Source of the DNA: DASZVN01 sp035547055
GTDB lineage: Bacteria; Pseudomonadota; Alphaproteobacteria; Rhizobiales; Methylopilaceae
DNA: 58,104 bases
Assembly (NCBI GenBank): GCA_035547055.1
Contig: DASZVN010000177.1
Coordinates: 1 to 58,104, forward strand
Direction of reading: 5' to 3'
The notes beneath the pieces are model-generated. The model did not search any database, was not told the DNA's origin, and was given only the letters and a program-made list of their open reading frames with translations. Of this stretch, positions 32,614 through 40,920 are shown piece after piece. Every line of letters starts with the position of its first letter. The stretch's first letter is position 1. The position numbers and the translations under genes were made by a program.

Positions 32614-33642
32614 TTATTTCTCGTCCTTCAACCGCTTGCCCGCTTCCTCGATCAGGCTCGGATCGACATAGGGGGCGATTTGGACCGTCTTGGCGAGCTG
32701 GTGGTACTTGTAGAGCACGTCGATGTTGCTCTGGAGGATCGCCGCCTGGGGAACACCGTCGGGCACGCGATAGATATCCTTGCCCGGCATGAACAGGAAC
32801 TTGTCGAAGACGCTCGCCGGCAGCTTGGTGAACTTGGCGGCGATCTGCACCCCTTCCGCGCGATTCTTCGGATCGGTGTAGAAGCGCACGGCGCGGAGAT
32901 AATCGGTCATGAAGTCGAGGACCGCGGCGCGGTGCTTGTCGAGGAAGCTCTTGCGCGCGACCCAGAACACGAGGTCCGACGGCCCGCCCATGGCATCGAG
33001 CTCGGTGAACAGCACGCGCCCCTTCGACCTCAGCTCCGGATCGGTCGAGAACGGCAGCGCGCCCGGCACGAGGTCGGCCTTGCCGCTGAGGAGCATCGTC
33101 TTCATCGTCGGGAACGGCGCCTCGACGACGTTGACGTCGCCGTTCTTGGGGTCGATGCCGTGCTTCAGCAGCTCGACCCGCATGGTGAGGCCGACGGCGC
33201 TGCCGATCGCGTTGGTCGCGACCACCTTCCCCTTGAGGTCGCCCACCGACTTGATGTTGCTGTCCCTGCGGACGAAATACTCGGTCGAATAGCCGCCGCG
33301 ATAGCCGTCCTCCGACTCGTCGATGATGACGCGAAGGTCGCCGAGATGCGCGTTCTCGATCGCCAGCGGCAGCGAGGTGTAGCTGAGCAGCCCCATGTCG
33401 AGCTCGCCGGTCGCAAGCGCATTGAGCTCGAGCGTCGTGCCCTGGTAGTGCGTCGCCTCGAACTTGTAGGTCTTGCCGTTGTTCCTGGCGATGCCGGGCT
33501 TGTCGAACAGGATCGAGCCGAGATTGGTGACCGGCACGATCCAGGCGGCGCGGATCGGCACCGGCTCCGCGGCATGGGCCAAGCCCGCGCCGCACAGCGT
33601 CAGTCCGAGCAGCGGAACCAGCAAGCTCTTCGCGTATCGCAT
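32614..33642 (-). CDS. ABC transporter substrate-binding protein, NitT/TauT (SsuA) type, paralogue 1
   Basis: Periplasmic protein of 342 residues with a signal peptide ending GLAHA. It is plainly homologous to the next protein over its whole length: PVPIRAxWIVPVxNxGSILF, EAPFPTMKTMLLSGKADLVP, GGPSDLVFWVARKSFLDKH and more than half of the positions overall by eye. GGAGG precedes the ATG by 5 nt. Differences cluster in loops such as GYRGGYSTEYFVRRDSN versus GGKGFASNPYFVLKSGG, near the likely ligand cleft, hinting at different ligands for one importer. Confidence 0.92.
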   Translation of the reverse strand: MRYAKSLLVPLLGLTLCGAGLAHAAEPVPIRAAWIVPVTNLGSILFDKPGIARNNGKTYKFEATHYQGTTLELNALATGELDMGLLSYTSLPLAIENAHLGDLRVIIDESEDGYRGGYSTEYFVRRDSNIKSVGDLKGKVVATNAIGSAVGLTMRVELLKHGIDPKNGDVNVVEAPFPTMKTMLLSGKADLVPGALPFSTDPELRSKGRVLFTELDAMGGPSDLVFWVARKSFLDKHRAAVLDFMTDYLRAVRFYTDPKNRAEGVQIAAKFTKLPASVFDKFLFMPGKDIYRVPDGVPQAAILQSNIDVLYKYHQLAKTVQIAPYVDPSLIEEAGKRLKDEK

Positions 33643-33707
33643 CGAATCCTCCCTCTTGTGTCGGCATCGCATGCCATTCGACGGCCCATGCCGCTCCAGA
33701 TCGCCGC

Positions 33708-34559
33708 CTATACCGTCGCGACCCCCGCCTCCTCCTGATGCCACGACAGCAGGCGGCGCCGCACCATGCTCATCGCCTTGATGAGGAGCAGACCCACCAC
33801 GCCGATCTCGACGATGCCGGCGAACACGCCGGGCGAATCGGCATAGCGCGAGGCGTTGACCATCGCTGCGCCGAGCCCGACGCCGCCGGTCAGCATCTCG
33901 GCGACGATGGTGACGATGAGCGCGATCGGCAGCGACACCTGCAGCCCGGTGATGATCTGCGGCAGCGCCGCCGGCACCAGGATCTGGACGAACACCGCGC
34001 GGTTGCTCGCCCCCATGTTGCGGGCCGACCAGACCAGATAGCGGTCGACGCCCTGGATGCCCATGAGCGTCGCGGTGACCACCGGAAAGAAGGCGTCGAT
34101 GGTCGCCATGGTGACCTTGGAGAGGTCGTGGAAGCCGAGCCACAGCACGACGATCGGCAGGAAGGCGATCTTCGGCATCGGGAAGGCGACCGAGATCACC
34201 GGATCGAAGAACCAGCGCACCGTCCGGCTCCCGGTCATGGCGAGCGCGAGGACGACGCCGGCGACCGCCGCGATCGCGAAGCTGAGCAGCGAGCGGTAGA
34301 TCGTGAGGGCGAGATAGAGCAGGAGGTCGCCGGACAGAAGGTCGCTCCAGATCCGCTCGAGCACGGCGGTGAACGGCGGCAAGAGATAGGGCGACACCGC
34401 GCCGCTGCGCGCCACCAGCTCCCAGACGAGGAGGAAGGCGGCGATGACGAGCCACTGCCCGGCGCCGTGGAGGCCGCCGAACCGCATCATGCGCCGCCAC
34501 GTTGCGACCGGCACCCGGCGCGGACCGGCGAGCGCGGTGCCGCCGTCTAGTCCCGCCAT
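33708..34559 (-). CDS. ABC transporter permease, NitT/TauT (SsuC) type
   Basis: Inner-membrane protein of 283 residues with about six TM segments. The EAA-type loop that contacts the ATPase is visible as NMGASNRAVFVQILVPAALPQIITGLQ. The N-terminal 20 residues are Gly/Arg-rich and cytoplasmic. Its start overlaps the preceding permease gene by 13 bp, so the two are translated together and probably form a heterodimer. Confidence 0.93.
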   Translation of the reverse strand: MAGLDGGTALAGPRRVPVATWRRMMRFGGLHGAGQWLVIAAFLLVWELVARSGAVSPYLLPPFTAVLERIWSDLLSGDLLLYLALTIYRSLLSFAIAAVAGVVLALAMTGSRTVRWFFDPVISVAFPMPKIAFLPIVVLWLGFHDLSKVTMATIDAFFPVVTATLMGIQGVDRYLVWSARNMGASNRAVFVQILVPAALPQIITGLQVSLPIALIVTIVAEMLTGGVGLGAAMVNASRYADSPGVFAGIVEIGVVGLLLIKAMSMVRRRLLSWHQEEAGVATV

Positions 34560-35284
34560 CGCAGCATCCTCTGCGCCGCCAGCACGTAGAGCCGGTCGGC
34601 GGCGAAGCCGAGAAACGCGAGCGTCAGCACCACCGCGAACATCGCGGGATAGACGCCGGAGGAGCCGAGCAGGCCGATCAGGTAGCCGAGGCCGGCACGC
34701 GCCACGATCAGCTCGGAGCTGACCAGGAGCACGAACGACAGCGCGATGGCGACGCGGACGCCGTTCAGGAGCTCCGGCAGCGCGCTCGGCACCGCGACGT
34801 CGATCAGCGTGCGGAGCCGGCTCGCCCCCATCGCCCGCGCCGACCACACCAGGACCTCGTCGGTGCCGCGCACGCCGTTGTAGGCGCCGATCGTGACCGG
34901 CAGCATGCAGCCGAGGAAGATCAGCAGGATCTTCGAGCCGTCGCCGTAGCCGAGCCAGATCGCGGTGACCGGGATCAGGGCCGATTTCGGCAGCGGATAG
35001 AGCATCTCCGCGATCGGATTGACGAGGAAATGGACGGGGCGCCACCACGCCATGGCGACCCCGCTGGCGCCGCCGAGGACGATGGCGAGGGCGAGCCCGG
35101 CGACGAGGCGGTAGAGCGAATCCAGCCCGTTGGCGACGAGATCGCCCTCGGCGAGCAACTGCAGCCACGAGGCCGCGACCGCGCTCGGCGCCGGCAGCAG
35201 GTTGAAGATGCCGAGCCGCGCCACGCCCTCCCATGCCAGGACGATCAGCACCAGCGGCAGATAGCGCTTGGCGGCGGCGGTCAT
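34547..35284 (-). CDS. ABC transporter permease, NitT/TauT (SsuC) type
   Basis: Inner-membrane protein of 245 residues, about six TM segments. The EAA loop reads AMGASRLRTLIDVAVPSALPELLNGVR. It overlaps the ATPase gene by the 4-bp ATGA type and the second permease by 13 bp. It is only distantly similar to the second permease, so the channel is probably heterodimeric. Confidence 0.93.
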   Translation of the reverse strand: MTAAAKRYLPLVLIVLAWEGVARLGIFNLLPAPSAVAASWLQLLAEGDLVANGLDSLYRLVAGLALAIVLGGASGVAMAWWRPVHFLVNPIAEMLYPLPKSALIPVTAIWLGYGDGSKILLIFLGCMLPVTIGAYNGVRGTDEVLVWSARAMGASRLRTLIDVAVPSALPELLNGVRVAIALSFVLLVSSELIVARAGLGYLIGLLGSSGVYPAMFAVVLTLAFLGFAADRLYVLAAQRMLRWRD

Positions 35285-36144
35285 GGCACGACCTTCCGGC
35301 CGCTGGCCTTGACCGCCTCGTCGTGGACGAGCTGCCAGATCTCGTCGACCTTGGCCATGAACGCAGGCGTGCGCGCGAGCGCCGGGTCGCTCTTGTCGAG
35401 GTCGATCGGGACCACCGCCTTGACCGTGCCCGGCCGCGCCGACATCACGACCACCCGCTGGGCCAGAAAGACCGCTTCCTGGACGTCATGGGTCACGAAG
35501 ATCACCGTCTTGTGCGTCTTCTCCCAGATTTCCAGCAGCTCCGCCTGCATCAGGCTGCGGGTCTGGGCGTCGAGCGCGCCGAACGGCTCGTCCATCAGGA
35601 GGATGTCGGGATCGAAGGCGAGCGTGCGGGCGATGGCGGCGCGCTGCTTCATGCCGCCCGAGAGCTGGGCGGGATAGCTGTCCTCGAACCCGTCGAGCCC
35701 GACCATCTCGATGAAGGTCTTGGCGCGGCTCAGGCGCTGCTCGCGCGGCAGCCCCTGGCGCTCGAGCCCGTAGAGCACGTTGCCCATCACCGTCTTCCAC
35801 GGAAACAGGGCGAAGTGCTGGAAGACGATGCCGCGGTCCGGCCCCGGACCCGCGACCGGCTTGCCGGCGACGGTGATCGCGCCCTCTTCGATCGGCAGGA
35901 AGCCGCCGATCAGGTAGAGCAGGGTCGACTTGCCGCAGCCCGAGGGGCCCAGCAGCGCGACGAACTCCTGGGCGCCGACCGCAAGCGACACGTCCTGCAG
36001 GGCCACGACGCTGCGGCCCCGCGCCGGGCGGTACTGGTGGGTGATGCCCTCGACCCGGATGCGCGGCGCCGCGGTCGTGTCCCCCATAGCGAGCATCTCC
36101 GTGCGCACCGCCGTTCCCCCGATCGGATGCAGCGGTTCGCTCAT
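35281..36144 (-). CDS. ABC transporter ATP-binding protein, NitT/TauT (SsuB) type
   Basis: ATPase of 287 residues. Walker A is GPSGCGKST, the Q-loop lies in GIVFQHFALFPWKTVMGN, the signature is LSGGMKQR, Walker B is ILLMDEPFGALD and the switch His is in FVTHDVQEA. The first 20-30 residues are variable; later ATGs (36096, 36087) are alternative starts, the last with a better ribosome-binding site. First gene of the five-gene operon ATPase-permease-permease-SBP-SBP. Confidence 0.94.
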   Translation of the reverse strand: MSEPLHPIGGTAVRTEMLAMGDTTAAPRIRVEGITHQYRPARGRSVVALQDVSLAVGAQEFVALLGPSGCGKSTLLYLIGGFLPIEEGAITVAGKPVAGPGPDRGIVFQHFALFPWKTVMGNVLYGLERQGLPREQRLSRAKTFIEMVGLDGFEDSYPAQLSGGMKQRAAIARTLAFDPDILLMDEPFGALDAQTRSLMQAELLEIWEKTHKTVIFVTHDVQEAVFLAQRVVVMSARPGTVKAVVPIDLDKSDPALARTPAFMAKVDEIWQLVHDEAVKASGRKVVP

Positions 36145-36489
36145 CCGCCGCTCTTGGCCGCCTGGGCGGCGCCCGGCGGCGTGGCGCCGGGCAACGCGAA
36201 CGATAGGCCGGCAGCGAAGATCATCAACCAATTCTTTCCGTGATCCCGCCACGGCGGTCGCCGCGCCGCGCTGCCCTCGCCCCGCCCGGCGGCGGCGACG
36301 GCATCGGGCAGCCGCCGCCGCACGATCGCCGGGACGGCGCCGATCGGGGCGTGCGCGGGCGGCGGCCTGCAACTGCTTTTCCGCTTTCCCGGCGGACAAT
36401 TCGCGGCCGGCCCTTTCCCCGCACCAAAGAAAGGCGGAAGGTGCCGCGCCCGGCCCAGCAAGAGCCGGCAGCCTTGCGGAGGGGGAAAC
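36145..36489. other. Divergent intergenic region between the ABC operon and the AAHS-type transporter
   Basis: 345 bp without a credible gene. It must hold the promoters of both divergent units. An A/T-richer patch (CAACCAATTCTTTCCG, around 36226-36241) and CCTTTC/GAAAGG (near 36412-36434) are the only features of note. No consensus promoter is obvious. Confidence 0.5.
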
Positions 36490-37908
36490 ATGGCCAATTC
36501 GACTGCGGCCGCCGGGAGCGGCCCCGTCATCGACATCGCCGAGGTGCTCGACGCGCAGCCGGTGACCAGCTTCAACATCATGCTGATCGTCATCGGCTGG
36601 TTCGCGATCTTTGCCGACGGCTTCGACATCGCGAACATCGGCTACATCATGCCGAACCTGATGCGCGAGCTTCATCTCGGCTCGGAGACGGTCGGCCTGG
36701 TGAGCTCGGCGAGCCTGATCGCCTACCCGATCGGGGCCCTGATCCTCGGCTGGGTCAGCGACCACCACGGCCGCAAGCTGGCGCTGATCATCGGCTGTCT
36801 GGTGGTGTCGATCTTCACCTACGCGACCATGTTCGTGCACAGCGCCGAGGGCCTCGCCGCGATGCGCTTCCTCACCGGCTGCGGCCTCGGGGGCGTCATT
36901 CCGAACATCGTCGCGCTGGGCTCGGAGTTCGCACCGAAGCGGGTGCGGGCGCGGCTCATCATCTTCACCTTCTGCGGCATCAATTTCGGCGGCTTCGTCT
37001 GCGGCCTGGTGGCGCCGGCGATCATCCACGACTGGGGCTGGCGCGGGCTGTTCTTCGTCGGCGGCACGGTGCCGCTCCTCGCCGTCATCCTGATGTGGGC
37101 GTTCATGCCGGAGTCGGTGAAGTTCCTCGCCCTGAACGGTCGCCGCGATGCCGAGCTGCGCCGGATCCTGGCGCGGCTGATTCCCTCGCTCAACGTCCCG
37201 CCGAACGCCCGCTTCCAGGTGGCGTCGCAGACCCAGCGGGTCCCCTTCCGCTTCGGCCAGCTCTTCGCCGGGCCGCTGCTGTGGATCACCCCGATCCTGT
37301 GGGCGATGTTCATCCTGAACTTCATCACCCTCTACTTCGCCGGGAGCTGGACCAACATCGTGCTGCAGCAGTCCGGCGTGCCGCAGACCCAGGCGATCCT
37401 GGTGTCGTCGCTGAACCAGGGCGGCGGCGTCCTGGGCGGCCTCGTCATCAGCTATTTCGTCGACCGGTGGGGCTTCAAGTCGGTGATCGCGTGGGGCATC
37501 CTGACCGCGGCAACGGTGTGGATGATCGGCATTCCGGGCCTTCAGGTCGGCTGGATCGCGGTGTGGGTGGCGATCTCCGGCTTCGGGATGCAGGGCGTCC
37601 AGTACGGCCTCAACGCCACCCCGGGGATGATCTACCCGACCTCGTTCCGCGCCTTCGGCGCCGGCTGGGCGTTCAGCGTCAGCCGCCTCGGCGCGGTGGC
37701 GGGCCCGATCATCGGCGGCGTGCTCCTGGCGATGTATCAGGCCCAGGGCCTCGCCAAGGCTCAGATCGCGCAGAACATGTTCCTGTTCCCGGTGCTGCCG
37801 CTGGTGATCGGCATCGTCCTCGCGATCGTCGCCGCGGTCCTCGTGCGCCACTACTTCCACGGCGACCAGTTCGAGGAGCAGACCCAGGCGACCGCCGCGG
37901 CGGAATGA
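36490..37908 (+). CDS. MFS transporter, aromatic acid:H+ symporter (AAHS) type
   Basis: Protein of 472 residues with 12 hydrophobic segments. TM1 contains the AAHS signature DGFDIANIGYIMP, and GWVSDHHGRKLAL is the MFS motif between TM2 and TM3; TM4 has the conserved RFLTGCGLGGVIPN. GGAGGGGG precedes the ATG. Known relatives (PcaK, BenK type) import 4-hydroxybenzoate, protocatechuate or similar acids, which would fit pobA in this window, although the two are 13 kb apart. It ends in a strong terminator. Confidence 0.92.
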   Translation: MANSTAAAGSGPVIDIAEVLDAQPVTSFNIMLIVIGWFAIFADGFDIANIGYIMPNLMRELHLGSETVGLVSSASLIAYPIGALILGWVSDHHGRKLALIIGCLVVSIFTYATMFVHSAEGLAAMRFLTGCGLGGVIPNIVALGSEFAPKRVRARLIIFTFCGINFGGFVCGLVAPAIIHDWGWRGLFFVGGTVPLLAVILMWAFMPESVKFLALNGRRDAELRRILARLIPSLNVPPNARFQVASQTQRVPFRFGQLFAGPLLWITPILWAMFILNFITLYFAGSWTNIVLQQSGVPQTQAILVSSLNQGGGVLGGLVISYFVDRWGFKSVIAWGILTAATVWMIGIPGLQVGWIAVWVAISGFGMQGVQYGLNATPGMIYPTSFRAFGAGWAFSVSRLGAVAGPIIGGVLLAMYQAQGLAKAQIAQNMFLFPVLPLVIGIVLAIVAAVLVRHYFHGDQFEEQTQATAAAE

Positions 37909-37928
37909 CCCTGCGGACCCGTGCCAAG

Positions 37929-37961
37929 CCCGGCCCCGGCCACCCGCCGGGGCCGGGTTTT
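37929..37961 (+). terminator. Rho-independent terminator of the AAHS-type transporter gene
   Basis: Perfect 12-bp stem CCCGGCCCCGGC (37929-37940) / GCCGGGGCCGGG (37946-37957), loop CACCC, then TTTT (37958-37961). It lies 20 bp after the stop and abuts the stop of the convergent SDR gene. Confidence 0.92.
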
Positions 37962-38818
37962 CATTTGGGGGCGGAGGCCGCCAGATCCTCGGCGGCGGCG
38001 TCGAAGGCCTGCATCAGCCGGGCGTGACGCGCCTCGATGGTGTCGCGGCGTTCGGGATCGGTGACGATGTAGAGCCGGTTGTCGCGGATCGCGCGGATGA
38101 CCATCGGCGCCACCCGGTCGGGGTCGAGCCCGGCGGCGGTGAGCGCCCGGAAGCGGGCGTTGCGCTCGGCCAGCGCCGGGTCGGCGAACACGTCGAGGGC
38201 GCCGCCATAGCGCGCCGGGCGGTTGCGCCCGTTGTCGTTCATGTTGGTGCGGACGAAGGCGGGACAGAGCACGCTGACCCCGATATTGGTGCCCTTCAGC
38301 TCGTCGGCCAGCACCTCGGAGATGCCGACGATCGCGAACTTGGTCGAGGAATAGACCCCGGACAGCGCCGGCCCGGTCAGCCCGGCCATCGACGCCGTCG
38401 AGACGATATGGCCGCCCTCGCCGTGGGCCTTGATGTGGGGCAGGAAGATCTGGATGCCGGCAACGGTGCCGCCGACATTCACGCCCCACACCCACTCCCA
38501 GTCCGACGGTCGGATCGTCTCGATCGCCCCGGCGCGCGACACCCCGGCATTGTTGAACAGCACGTGGACCTTGCCGAAGCGGGCCAGCGTCTCCGCCGCC
38601 GCGGCCTCGTAGGCCTCGCGAAGCGAGACGTCGAGGACGAGCCCGCCAAGGCGGTTGCCGTAGTTCGCGAGCCTGGCCAGCGCCCGGTCGAGCGCCTTCT
38701 CCTCGATGTCGGCGATCATCACGTTCATGCCGGCTTCGAGCAGGCCCTTGGCCACCGCAAAGCCGATGCCGCTGGCGCCGCCGGTGACGAAGGCGGTCCT
38801 GCCGTCGAAGTCCTTCAT
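37961..38818 (-). CDS. SDR-family NAD(P)-dependent oxidoreductase
   Basis: Short-chain dehydrogenase of 285 residues from MKDFDGRTAFVTGG. The cofactor loop is TGGASGIG, Asp of ADIEE after strand 2 suggests NAD(H), the NNAG motif is present and the active site is Ser (STASM) and YSSTK. The C-terminus is longer than a classical SDR and ends in an Ala-rich helix. GAGGA precedes the ATG. It follows the MetE-like gene on the same strand, after a 121-bp gap with repeats. Confidence 0.93.
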   Translation of the reverse strand: MKDFDGRTAFVTGGASGIGFAVAKGLLEAGMNVMIADIEEKALDRALARLANYGNRLGGLVLDVSLREAYEAAAAETLARFGKVHVLFNNAGVSRAGAIETIRPSDWEWVWGVNVGGTVAGIQIFLPHIKAHGEGGHIVSTASMAGLTGPALSGVYSSTKFAIVGISEVLADELKGTNIGVSVLCPAFVRTNMNDNGRNRPARYGGALDVFADPALAERNARFRALTAAGLDPDRVAPMVIRAIRDNRLYIVTDPERRDTIEARHARLMQAFDAAAEDLAASAPK

Positions 38819-38846
38819 GGTCTGTCCTCGTTCCCAGCCTTTCGTC

Positions 38847-38928
38847 ATGGCCGGGCTGGTCCCGGCCATCCACGACTTTCATGCGGTCGCACCGGATACT
38901 CGTGGGTGCCCGGACCAAGTCCGGGCAC
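38847..38928. repeat. Two short palindromes between the MetE-like and SDR genes
   Basis: ATGGCCGGG/CCCGGCCAT (38847-38869) and GTGCCCGGA/TCCGGGCAC (38906-38928) are near-perfect small hairpins. A relative, ATGCCCGGG/CCCGGGCAT, is at 54976-54998. Confidence 0.7.
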
Positions 38929-38939
38929 GAGGGAGGAGC

Positions 38940-40109
38940 CTACCCCCACAGCTCCTTCGACGCGATCCGCGCGCCGTCGACCAGCGCATCCAGCTTGGCC
39001 CACATGATCGAGGGGTGGGTGCGCCGCGTCGCGGTGCCCTGGGCGAAGCCGCAATCGGTGGAGGCGATGACGTTCTCGCGCCCGACCAGCCGGGCCAGGC
39101 GGACGATGCGCTCGGCCACCAGATCGGGATGCTCGACGACATTGGTCGCGTGGCTGATGACGCCGGGCAGGAGCAGCTTGCCGGGCGGCAGCTTCACCTT
39201 CTCCCACAGCCGCCATTCGTGCTCGTGGCGCGGGTTGGCCATCTCCAGCGAATACGCGCCGGCCTTCACCTGGAGCACGAGGTCGATGATGTCCCTGGCC
39301 GGCACGTCGGTGGTGTGCGGGCCGGGCCACGAGCCCCAGCAGACATGGTAGCGGATGCGGTCCTCGGGGATGCCGTCGAGCGCCCGGTTCAGCGCCGCGA
39401 CGTGGATCTCGAGCCAATGGCGGAAATCGCCCAGCGTTCCCGGCGGCACCATGCGGTCGTAGGTCACCGCGGCGCGGGCGTCGTCGATCTGCAGGACGAA
39501 GCCGGCGTCGACGATCGCCCGATATTCGTCGCGAAGCGCGTCGGCGATGGCCTCCATGCAGGCCTCGTCGCTCGGATAGTACTCGTTCTTGCGGTCGGGA
39601 ATCGCGCTCGACGGCGCCGCGACCGGCAGGAACGCCTCCGCGACATCGACTTCGGCCAGCGCCGCCTTGAAGTTCGCAAGGTCGCGCTTCAGCTCGCCCA
39701 TCCCGACATATTTCACCGGGCCGGTGCAGACCCAGTCGAGGCGGGTGTATTCGCGCCCTTCCGCCCCCGCCATCGCAGCATAGAACTCGGCAAAGCGGGC
39801 GCGGTCGGCGCCGCGCATGAAGCCCTGGCTGTCGGGCGGAGCCGGGCGCGGCTCGAAGCCCGAGATGCGGTCGAGGATGTATTGCGACCAGGAGAACGCC
39901 TTGCCGTATTCGCCGTCGCTGACGACGTCGATGCCGTGGCGCGCCTGCTCGCGGACCACGTCGGCGACGCAGCGGGTCAAGGTCGCCTCGTAGGCGGCAC
40001 GGTCGTAGGGCTCGCGGCGCTGCTTCGCGAGGATGTAGCCGACCAGCGGCTCGGGCCGGATCAGGCTGCCGACATGGGTGGTGAGGATGCGGTCGAGACT
40101 GTGCTTCAT
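38940..40109 (-). CDS. MetE-like (cobalamin-independent methionine synthase C-terminal domain) zinc alkyltransferase
   Basis: Protein of 389 residues with the single C-terminal-type TIM barrel of the MetE superfamily. It opens TTHVGSLIRPEPL, the family N-terminal motif. The zinc-binding H-x-C...C pattern is complete: His255, Cys257 (HVCWGSW) and Cys353 (STDCGF). It lacks the N-terminal half of true MetE, as in 5-methyl-THF-independent core-MetE enzymes and in epoxyalkane:CoM transferase. The methyl or alkyl donor and the thiol acceptor are unknown. A hairpin CGGCGCC/GGCGCCG (40110-40135) abuts its start codon. Confidence 0.88.
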   Translation of the reverse strand: MKHSLDRILTTHVGSLIRPEPLVGYILAKQRREPYDRAAYEATLTRCVADVVREQARHGIDVVSDGEYGKAFSWSQYILDRISGFEPRPAPPDSQGFMRGADRARFAEFYAAMAGAEGREYTRLDWVCTGPVKYVGMGELKRDLANFKAALAEVDVAEAFLPVAAPSSAIPDRKNEYYPSDEACMEAIADALRDEYRAIVDAGFVLQIDDARAAVTYDRMVPPGTLGDFRHWLEIHVAALNRALDGIPEDRIRYHVCWGSWPGPHTTDVPARDIIDLVLQVKAGAYSLEMANPRHEHEWRLWEKVKLPPGKLLLPGVISHATNVVEHPDLVAERIVRLARLVGRENVIASTDCGFAQGTATRRTHPSIMWAKLDALVDGARIASKELWG

Positions 40110-40188
40110 CGGCGCCCCCGTCGCGGGTGGCGCCGACGCTAGGCGCGTTTCGGATTCGGCGCGAGGGGGAGCCGGCCGCGGCGGAGCC

Positions 40189-40782
40189 TCAGTCCACCTT
40201 CTCGTCGGGATAGACGCCCCACAGCCGGTCCTGCTGGACCCAGCCGTCGAAGCCCTTGCCCCAGATCCGGCACCACTGGCCGGTGCACTTGGAGACGCTC
40301 GCCATCACCTTGGGCTCGAGGCGGGCGACCACCGGCTCGCCCGCCGCGGGCTCGGTCAGGAGCGGCAGGGTGCCGTCGCCCTTGTTCCAGGGCGCGACCA
40401 GGACGGTGCGGCGGCCCGACAGCAGGCTGTGCCAGACCCAGCCGACGGTGCCGTCGGCATCGCGGATCTCGCGCCAATTGTCCCACTCGGCGGTGATTTC
40501 GACCGGCAGCCCGGCGCGCCGGTAGATCCACTCGACCTGATGGTCGTTGCCGGGGCCGCGGCGGACATTGACCTCGTCGGACTTCAGGCTGACGAAGCGC
40601 GGGATCGGCAGGCCGGACACCGAGCCGAACGCCATCACCCCCTTGGGCTGGCGGGCCGCGCCGGCGAGCGCGGTCGCCGCGCTCGGCACCACGCCCCACA
40701 GGAGCAGCGCTCCGACCGCACCCGCTCCCAGGACTGCGCTGCCGAGCGCCAGAAGGCGCACCCCGCCGCTCACCTTTGCCAT
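40189..40782 (-). CDS. Secreted or anchored SH3-domain protein
   Basis: Protein of 197 residues from MAKVSGGVRLLAL; a GTG 9 bp upstream is an alternative start. The N-terminal hydrophobic stretch (LLALGSAVLGAGAVGALLLWG) is a signal anchor. Two bacterial SH3 modules follow, the first VSLKSDEVNVRRGPGNDHQVEWIY and the second near the C-terminus (LEPKVMASVSKCTGQWCRIWGKGFDGWVQQDRLWG). It presumably works in the periplasm or on peptidoglycan. This family is widespread beside 2-hydroxyacid dehydrogenase genes in Rhizobiales; the function is unknown. Confidence 0.88.
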   Translation of the reverse strand: MAKVSGGVRLLALGSAVLGAGAVGALLLWGVVPSAATALAGAARQPKGVMAFGSVSGLPIPRFVSLKSDEVNVRRGPGNDHQVEWIYRRAGLPVEITAEWDNWREIRDADGTVGWVWHSLLSGRRTVLVAPWNKGDGTLPLLTEPAAGEPVVARLEPKVMASVSKCTGQWCRIWGKGFDGWVQQDRLWGVYPDEKVD

Positions 40783-40920
40783 TTGCCGCACTGCCCCCGC
40801 GCGATCCCGGAGTTGTCACGTGCCACCCGTTGGTGGACACTCCGCCGCCCCGCCCGGGCGGCGAAGCTCAATCTTTCACGCCCTCCTTTAGGACCCGTTA
40901 ACCTCCCGGCCCCGCCCTCC

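Noticed and set aside
40110..40135. CGGCGCC/GGCGCCG hairpin abutting the MetE-like start codon as a third SD-masking switch
   Set aside because: Short GC-only stem in 70 % GC DNA and the purine-rich part is mostly in the loop, so masking is doubtful; mentioned only in the gene entry.
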